Assembly (NCBI GenBank): GCA_033032865.1
Contig: JAWHQI010000001.1
Coordinates: forward strand, 434,001 to 498,000
Source of the DNA: Dactylorhiza incarnata
Lineage: Eukaryota; Streptophyta; Magnoliopsida; Asparagales; Orchidaceae
DNA: 64,000 nt
Direction of reading: 5' to 3'
The notes beneath the pieces were generated by a model that did no database searches, was not told the DNA's origin, and saw only the letters and a list, made by a program, of their open reading frames with translations. Each line of letters begins with the position of its first letter. The first letter of the stretch is position 1. This document shows, in pieces, positions 36,012 through 45,537 of this stretch. The translations under genes and the position numbers were made by a program.

Positions 36012-39000
36012 GCGAGTGGGAGATGAGACGTCCACTCTCCCCCTTGCCGGGACAGTCCTCCCCACCCTTAGCATAGGGAGCAGACGAGTGGACCATGCTG
36101 TCAACTCCCCCCCCCCAGCGCTTAGGGAGGCGGGCGAGTGGACCAAGGGTTCATTCGCCCCTAGGCCTGGGCGAGTGGACCCTTGGTCCACTCGCCCCTC
36201 GTCCTGGGAAGGTCCACTCGCCCCTAGGCCTGGGCGAGTGGGCCTAGGGGCGAGTGGACCAAAGGTCCACTCGCCACCCTTACCTTCGGATTGCGGGGGA
36301 GTGGACCGATTCGTCTACCTCCCCCTCCTTTGCCTTGGTGGCCTCGGACTCCTTCAACAGGTTGATTCGTTGTGTCACGGATACTTTCACTATTGCGATC
36401 TCTCCTGCGTCGGGTCATACCAGCTCGACAAATATGAGGGTTGTACACAATCCCCGCTCTTTTCGAGCCTGTCTCATGCTCGGAAAGAAAGCACAACCCA
36501 CCTATTTGACGAGTAAGTGAGGCTTTAGAGGAAACCCCGGAGGGCCCCGCCGATTGGTTACTCTAATCGAGCTCTCCAGCTGGACTCGACCTGAGGAGGA
36601 AGGCGAACCGTTCTCCACTTAACAACCCTCCTGTAAGCTGAGCTCAACTGGAGGTGGAGAAAGCTCAACACCTCTGGTTGAGCTAAACTCGGCCTGAGGT
36701 GGAAGAAAACTCAACACCTCTAGTCGAGCTGAACTCGACCTAAGGTGGAAGGCGAACCTTTCTCCACTTAACAACCCTCCTGTGAGCTGAGCTCAACTGG
36801 AGGTGGAGAAAGCTCAGCACCTCTGGTCGAGCTAAACTCAACCTGAGATGGAAGAAAAACTCAACACCTCTAGTCGAGCTGAACTCGACCTGAGGTGGAA
36901 GGCGAACCTTTCTCTGCTTAACAACCCTCCTGTGAGCCGAGCTCAACTGGAGGTGGAGAAAGCTCAACACCTCTGGTCGAGCTAAACTCGACCTGAGGTG
37001 GAGGAAAACTCAATACCTCTAGTCGAGCTGAACTCGACCTGAGGTGGAAGGCGAACCTTTCTCCACTTAACAACCCTCCTGTGAGCCGAGCTCAACTGGA
37101 GGTGGAGAAAGCTCAACACCTCTGGTCGAGCTAAACTCGACCTGAGGTGGAGGAAAACTCAACACCTCTAGTCGAGTTGAACTCGACCTGAGGTGGAAGA
37201 CGAACATTTCTCCACTTAACAACCCTCCTGTGAGCCGAGCTCAACTGGAGGTGGAGAATGCTCAACACCTCTGGTCGAGCTATACTCGACCTGAGGTGGA
37301 GGAAAACTCAACACCTCTAGTCGACCTGAACTCGACCTGAGGTGGAAGGCGAACCTTTCTCCACTTAACAACCCTCCTGTGAGCCGAGCTCAACTGGAGG
37401 TGGAGAAAGCTCAACACCTCTGGTCGAGCTAAACTCGACCTAAGGTGCAGGAAAACTCAACACTTCTAGTCGAGCTGAACTCGACCTGAGGTGGAAGACG
37501 AACCTTTCTCCACTTAACAAGCCTCCTGTGAGCCGAGCTCAACTGGAGGTGGAGAAAGCTCAACACCCCTGGTCGAGCTAAACCCGACCTGATGTGGAGG
37601 AAAACTCAATACCTCTAGTCGAACTGAGCTCAACTAGAGGTGGAGGGGACCTCAACACCCCTAGTCGAGCTGAACTCGACCTAAGATGGAGGGAACTCAA
37701 CATCTCTGGTCGAGCTGAACTCAACCTGAGATGGAGGGGACTCAACATCTCTAGTCGAGCCGAACTCAACCTAAGACGGAGGGAACTCAACATCTCTGGT
37801 CAATCCGAACTCAACCTGAGATGAAGGAGACTCAACATCTCTAGTCGAGCCGAACTCAACCTGAGACGGAGGGAACTCAACATCTTTGGTCGAGCCGAAC
37901 TCAACCTAAGATGGAGGGGACTCAACATCTCTAGTCGAGCCGAACTCAACCTGAGACGGAGGGAACTCAACATCTCTGGTCGAGCCGAACTCAACCTGAG
38001 ATGGAGGGGACTCAACATCTCTGGTCGAGCCGAACTCAACCTGAGACGGAGGGAACTCAACATCTCTGGTCGAGCCGAACTCAACCTGAGATGGAGGGGA
38101 CTCAGCATCTCTAATCGAGCCGAACTCAACCTGAGACGGAGGGAACTCAACATCTCTGGTCGAGCCGAACTCAACCTGAGATGGAGGGGACTCAACATCT
38201 CTAGTCAAGCCGAACTCAACCTGAGACGGAGGGAACTCAACATCTCTGGTCGAGCCGAACTCAACCTGAGATGGAGGGGACTCAACATCTCTAATCGAGC
38301 CGAACTCAACCTGAGACGGAGGGAACTCATCATTGCCCCGGAACAACTGAGGGTGGAGAACTTCAACACTTCCTAGGGGCTTAACCCACCTGGAGGCGGA
38401 GGAACTCAACACATCCCTAGACCGGCTTTTCTTCTTGAAGCCTTACCAACCCAAACAAATCTACCCGACGAGCCTCCCAGCGGCCGACATCAACAAGCCC
38501 GGGCGAGTGGTCTCCAGCCGAGGACTCGACCTAAAACGAATCTACCCGACGAGCCTCCCAGCGACCGACATCAACAATCCCGAGCGAGTGGTCTCCAGTC
38601 AAGGACTCGACCTAAAACGAATCTACACGACGAGCCTCCCAGCGACCGACATCAACAAGCCCGGGCGAGTGGTCTCCAGTCGAGGGCTCGACCTAAAACG
38701 AATCTACCTGACAAGCCTCCCAGCGACCGACATCAACAAGCCCGGGCGAGTGGTCTGCAGTCGAGGACTCGACCTAAAACAAATCTACCCGACGAGCCTC
38801 CCAGCGACCGACATCAACAAGCCCGGGCGAGTGGTCTCCAGTCGAGGACTCGACCTAAAATGAATCTAACCGACGAGCCTCCCAGCGACCGACATCAACA
38901 AGCACGGGCGGGTGGTCTCCAGTCGAGGACTCGACCTAAAACGAATCTACCCGACGATCCTCCCAGCGAACGACATCAACAAGCCCGGGCGAGTGGTCTC

Positions 39001-42000
39001 CATTCGAGGAGTCGACCTAAAATGAATCTACCCGACGAGCCTCCCAGCGACCGACATCAACAAGCCCGGGCGAGTGGTCTCCAGTCGAGGACTCTACCTA
39101 AAACGAATCTACCCGACGAGCCTCCCAACAACCGACATCAACAAGTCCGGGCGAGTGGTCTCCAGTCGAGGACTCAACCTAAAACGAATCTACCTGACGA
39201 GCCTCCCAGCGACCGACATCAACAAGCCCGGGCGAGTGGTCTCCAGTCGAGGACTCGACCTAGATGCTATCTTTAACTACTTTTGATATATTATAAATAG
39301 ATTACATACCATCACAATGCGCTTCCTCGTGCTTACTCGTCCACATGCACCTTGGCCATCTCCTTCATCACTTCCTCCATCTCCTCAGCTTCCTCCTGGT
39401 CCTTCCAGGTAAAGTTGTCTCCTCTCTGCCGGGGTTCTTCTTCCTTCCCTTACCTCCAGTAACTCTGGGCAGGTGGCTGTCGCGTGACCCTCTTGCTGAT
39501 GGAAGTCACAGTACGACAATGCCAACATCCTTGCTTCCTTCCCCGCGCCACCCCTCGGTTTATTTCCTCTTTTTCGGCCAATCGTCATGACATGTAGGGA
39601 TTGGGGTTGCAATGGCCTTGGGTCCGGCTGCCACCCTGCTGGGTTGAACCGTCCCTGCCCCCCTGAAAGTTCCCTCTCCCTTGGAAATCGCCCCTTCCTT
39701 AGCCTTGAGGGGGTCCTCCTGGCGGCCTCCAGGTTGGTCGGGCGACTGGTGGTTGAAACCCCCAGCCTTGCTCCTGCCCAACGGGGGGTCCCTGGTGCCC
39801 CTGACTTCCTACTTCCTCCTTCCTCTTCCCTCCTTGCTCTTTCTTTTCTTCCTTCTTCTCCTCCTCCGCCCACTTGGCTAACTTTCCCACGAACTCCTGG
39901 TTGGTGGCCTCGCACTCGATTTCTCGAGCAGCTCGCTCCATTAGCCCCTCAAAGGACAGAGGGGGGTCTCGAGTCAGGCTCATCCTGAACATCCCCTGTT
40001 GTAGACCGAGGGTAAAGGCCAACTGCAGGGTGTGCCCGGGCACCTCATTGACGAGGAGGACTTCTTCCTGGAATCGATCCACGTAGCTTCCCAACATCTC
40101 TCCCTGCCTTTGTCGAATTAGGAACGGGGCCTCCGCCCCCTTCCTCTTCTTCTTCGAGGTGGAGAACCTCAGCAAGAAGCTTCGACGAAGGTCCTCGAAG
40201 CTGTGGATAGCACCTGATGGGAGCTGGTGAAAACAGTCTGAGCGAAAATGTGGAGTCTTATCATATCTAGGCTTTGAGCTCCTCTCTCTTCTCCTTGAGT
40301 CTTCTGTCTTGACCCATTTTCTGATCTCCTTACTAGGAGACTGAACATTTCATCTTCAGGAGTGAAGGGCTCTCCTTCAGTAGCTTTCAGAACAAGGCTC
40401 CTTTGGATAGGAGCTGAAGTTGTCTCCCTTTCCTCTGATTCAGTCTTGTTCTTCAGAAGCATCTCATATGACTTAAGTTTTCCTAGCAAAGCCTCAGTAA
40501 AGATTTCTCTATGGCATCCGGACTCTCTGATTGCACAGATCCTTGAATCCCATGAGCTAGGGAAGCACATGAGGATCTTATCATTTATTTCTGTTAAGGA
40601 TATCTCCTTATCCAGACTCTTCAGCTCATTGACAATGATGTTGAATCTGTCATACATCTCAGCAACAGATTCATCAGCTTTCTTTTGAAAGTTCTCATAT
40701 TGGGATATGAGAAGGGACTTCCTGTCCTTTCTTTCATCAGAACTTCCTTCTACCAGTCTGGAAAGAGATTCTCAGATCTCTTTGGCTGATTGGCAGTCAG
40801 CCACCTTCTGGAAGATGTCATCTGACATGGTGGATACCAGAATGTTCATAGCTTTGGCATCACATGTCTTCTGCTTCTTTTCAGTCTCTGTCCACTCAGC
40901 CCTAGGTACAGGTTCCTGTGTAGAAGCTCCACTGACATCCTTCTTGTATGGGGCTGGAGGACTTGAAATGATAACATCAAAGATGTCCTCATCAATAGAG
41001 TTCATATATAACTTTATTCTGGCCTTCCAGAGTGTAAACTTATTTAGGTTACATACTGGAGGTCTTGTTGATGCATAATCCTTAGAACTCATTTTCTTTA
41101 TAAAATAAATTTATTGTAAAGAAATAAGAGTAGGGGGTCTTTTTGATCAAGGTGTTAACCTTTTAATGATCAACCTAGCTCTGATACCAACTGAAAGTGC
41201 ACAATGTGCCTCTGAGTATACTCTAGAGGGGGGAGAGGTGATTAGAGATTTAAAAATATTGTCTATCATATTTATGCACACACAATAAAACACTAAGTGT
41301 TAGGCTTCAACAATACAAAACACAATAAAATAAATGTTGTTAGAGTAAAACAGAAAAGTTGTAAGCTATAAGGGACAACACATAAAATTAACACACACAG
41401 AAGACACAAGATTTTATAGAGGTTCCCCAAAATGTGGGTAGTCCTCTCTTCTACCACCTGGTAGGAATACACCACCTGTGCCTGAGTCTTTTGATAAGGA
41501 GACTCTTAAAACCAAAAATCTTTTAATAAAGAGATCTTGAACCACTCAGATCTTTTGATAAGGAGATCTTGAACCACTGAATCCTTTGAGAGAGAGATTC
41601 TTAAAACTCTGTACAGTTGAGGAAATTGAAAGAAGAAAGAAGATGGAGAAAAAGAATTCTGTTCTCAGAATTTTGTAGAAGCTTTCAGCTTCTATTTTTC
41701 CCTTCAATGGATCTGCTAATGCTGAACCCTTGCTTATGATTGTGATGATTTGCAAGGGTTATATTCTTCAGATCCTTTTGTATATATATTCTGCTTGCTA
41801 TCTGGCTGCTATATGATGTTGATGAAGAAGCAGCTCTATTTTCTGTTCTGAGAGAGAGCACTTGTTTTCTCTTTTTCTTTTTAGGGTTCCAGGAGGAAAA
41901 AGAAGAAGTGGGAGCCCTAATCGACAAGTTGTAACAGATAGTAATGAATGCCCTGTATTTTTCTCTCTTCTTAGCCTACTTATTGTCCATGATTAATTTT

Positions 42001-45000
42001 GAATTAGTTTTCTCTTTTGGGTTGTCCTGAAAAGGCATAGTCTTGGACAATTAATCTTTCTTTCTTCTTTTGTTCACGACCCGTCTCCCAGCTATTTAAA
42101 TACATTCCAAGAAAGCTTTTCCTGTCTTTTTGAGTGCTCCTTTCCATTCTAGGCAATAAACAAGCCGTTGTAGAACGGTCTTTAGTGCCGTGGGCCTTCA
42201 GAGAGAGTTCTAAAAGGACAGCTGGAAAGGTTTCCTTTTCAGACTGTATTCGACGCTGCGTCGACTTCATTTTCTCTCTTATCGACGCACCTTCGAGTTC
42301 TTGTAAGAGCAGTTTCGAATTCCTTCTAGCTTTGGTTGAACTCTGTTGTCAACGTTACGACGATTACTTATCGACGTAACCGTCGAGTTGAAGACTTGGA
42401 CTTGACCTTCATATTCTGCGTCGAGTTGAAGTCGATGTTGCGTCGACTTCTCTGATAGCTTTGACTGGGTATTCCTTCTGCGTCGAGATCCTTTCGACGT
42501 TGCGTCGACTTAACTTATACTTCGACAGGCTGAATGAACTGTTTCGACAACAACACAGAGTTGCGTCGATATCAAGTCGAAGTTGCGTCGACTTGTATTC
42601 GACGCAAGTCTTATCTCAACTTGATTTGTGATTGCTTTGACTTGGCCCAGACACTCTAAGTTGAGTGAGACAACCTAAGACATCTAATGACCAGATTACC
42701 CTTACTATATAATATGGGTAAATAACCTAAGAGGTAAAATCACTTAAAGTTAATTTGTTAAGTTAAATCAAAAGGGGTTTTTCCCAACAGACATCTCCCC
42801 AAGGTGAAGCGATTTGAGAGGTGAAAGCTAAGTTATTAAAGGCGCAAGGTGCACCGGGGCGCAAAGGGGTCCTGGATGCTAGGAGTGCGCCTGAGGCACG
42901 TGAGGCACGCCTGGGGTACCTCTCCATCCTTTGCCTTGCAGAGGCGAGGCCCGGTGCGCCTGGTGCGTCTGGCGCCTCAGGCGTGCGCCTTAATAACTTA
43001 GGGTGGGAGCAACCTCTCGTTAAGAGACTCGCCCCACATTGACTTTTTTGGAAGATTCGAGGTCTGCTCCTCTGTGAATGTAATTAATTTGGCCTAAGAG
43101 GCCAACGTCATCTTGATTTATGCACTCACAAACAAAGTTGGTGTTGCTGTGAAGGCCAACATCTTCCTGTTCAATGCATGCTCATTGTTGTGAAAGATGC
43201 ATCATCCATTTCCTTGCCATTAGCGGATGCCAACATATCTTCAGGTTTGCGGGTGACGTATTCTCATAACTTGCCCACCTTTAGCATTCTTTTTATCAAG
43301 TCATGGAGAACTCCGCAACTCTCCGTATTGTGCCCGATATCCTTTTGGAACTCACAAAAGAGCTCCATGTTCTGGTTTCTGTAATTGATCTTCAGAGGGG
43401 GAGGCTTGAAGCCCAGTTGCTTCTGAATAATTTGGACTACTTCTTTAATAGGTAGAATAAGGCCGATGTATTCCTAATGATTGTCGTCGTATCTTGGAGC
43501 ACTAGAAGGAGTGAAGGATTGGATGGGTTGCGCCAGAAGGGGTGTTGATAGTATGGTCGGAGGCATGGCTCTCTCCGGCCTGTTCCGAGGGGGAGAGTAA
43601 GGTCACGGTGGCCTCATCTGTTGAAAATGGCGAGGTGGAGGTGGTCACCAGTGATGAAAGTTTCTCCCTTATTGAGGTGCTAAAGGGATGAATCTAGTGG
43701 GAAACTGATGGGGATGTCTAACGGGTTGTCGGATGACGATGGAACTCTCCTCATGCTGCCTCTGCACGAGTCAAGTAAGGGGAGAAACAAACTCGAGGTT
43801 GGTCATTTCCCCCTCGATGAAATAGTTCGCCATGTTGATAAGCTCCTTGTAGGAGTTGGGCGGTCTTCAGCTCACTTCGAACTTTAAGAGCCCTTCTTGA
43901 AGACTACAAATGAAGGCGATTTGATGCATTGTCCGATCTACGTTATGGATCCCAAGAATTTCCTCTTGAAATATCTCGACGTAATGACTGAGGGTCTCAA
44001 ATCCCCACTGCTTAATCAGGAAGAGTGTTTGTGGTCCACTCTTTCGTTTCCTTGAGGTTGCAAACCTTAGGAGTATTTCCCTCAGAAGCTCTCCGAAAGA
44101 GCCGATGGATCGGGCTGGTAACTTGTAGAACCATTCTTTAGCCTTCCTTTTGAAGGACACAGAGAGCAATTTGTAGTGGATACAATCAGAAAGGTTCCAC
44201 AAAGAAATGACAGATTCAAACGCTTGTAGATGGTACATTGGATCTTCTCTCCCTGTGAATCTAGAGAGATGAGGTTCCCTAAATCCAACTAAGACAGGTT
44301 CCCAACAGATAACGTTTGTGAAAGGAGAGGTCTATTCCTCCTCCTCAGTAGAGTTGATGACTTCATCAAAGTCGAAAGTTCGTCAAGGTCTAGGAGTTGT
44401 CTGTACTCTGTAGTACTGCGTCTCATCCAAGTGAGTACTTCGTCTTCCTCGCGCGGGAGACTCAGTGCGGTTTGAATAGGTGATGGGCGAACATCAGGAG
44501 ACGCCACACCTCGGGAAAGGGATTTGACCTGATCAGAAAGTCGAGTAACTTGTAGAGTGTTGAATTCGCTCCTACTAATGGGAGTTTCCGAGTTCTTGCG
44601 AGAGCATTCAGGAGATTTTTCAGATACGTCTCGCCTAACCATTGTAACAGTTGTTCGTCAACAACTTGAGATCTGAAGGCACGTGTTTGTTCTGTTGGGG
44701 AAAAAGTGTCCTGACTCCACTCGAACGCTAAAAAGGGAATATGGTGCATTGCTGGTTGAAGGTTACTTTGAGTTGTGAGTAGTTAGGCAAGAGAGAGAAA
44801 GAGACAAGGAAGCGAGACCAGGCTTCGCACAATGCGAACTTTTAGTTGTGCGTGATTTTATTAATCAAAAGTTCGGTTACAAGATTGGAGCTCGCGAACG
44901 TTGTTTCCAGAGGTGTGAGTGTTAGGCGAGTTCTGGGGTCTGATGCTAGTGTCCTCTAAAAGTATTGTTCACCCCCCTTTTATATTAGTAATGGTCCTGC

Positions 45001-45471
45001 CCACAGGCAGTTACATGGAAAAAGGGCTGCCCGGACAACCAGACAAAGAAAATAAGCTAAATAAATACAAGTATAGCTCCTAGGAGCCTAGGAGGGTTGG
45101 CAAATGAAACGGAGCGTCTACAAGAACGAAAGGAGAACCCGCGAGAACAGTGGAGCGCATGCGAACTCGGCGGAGTGCCATCGAGAACTGTAGTGTCCCG
45201 AGAACTGAAGAGAGCTTTAGAACATTGCTCGAGTACTCTTGGGAGCCTTCAGCTCTGACCCGTTGTGAAGATGTCACGACGACACCCAAGGTGCTCCCGA
45301 GTACTATCCTAAATTTTTGAAAAATAGATTGCTGAACTCTGGGTAGACACATAAAAAGAGATATAAAAAGTGTGGAATTCAAGCGTTGAACATGTGATTA
45401 TTTTAGATTGATCAAAATGCATGCCAATGGTTGCAAAGAAAAGTAGAGTATTGTTTCACCTTGTTGTGCAC

Positions 45472-45537
<66 letters not shown>

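Noticed and set aside
37800..38412. Minus-strand ORFs of 132 and 168 codons with 15-residue repeats
   Set aside because: They follow from a 45-bp satellite unit divisible by three; several frames are open at once and no start or promoter context supports a gene.
38435..39276. Plus-strand ORFs with a 27-residue repeat
   Set aside because: Product of the 81-bp satellite; different frames are open in neighbouring units.
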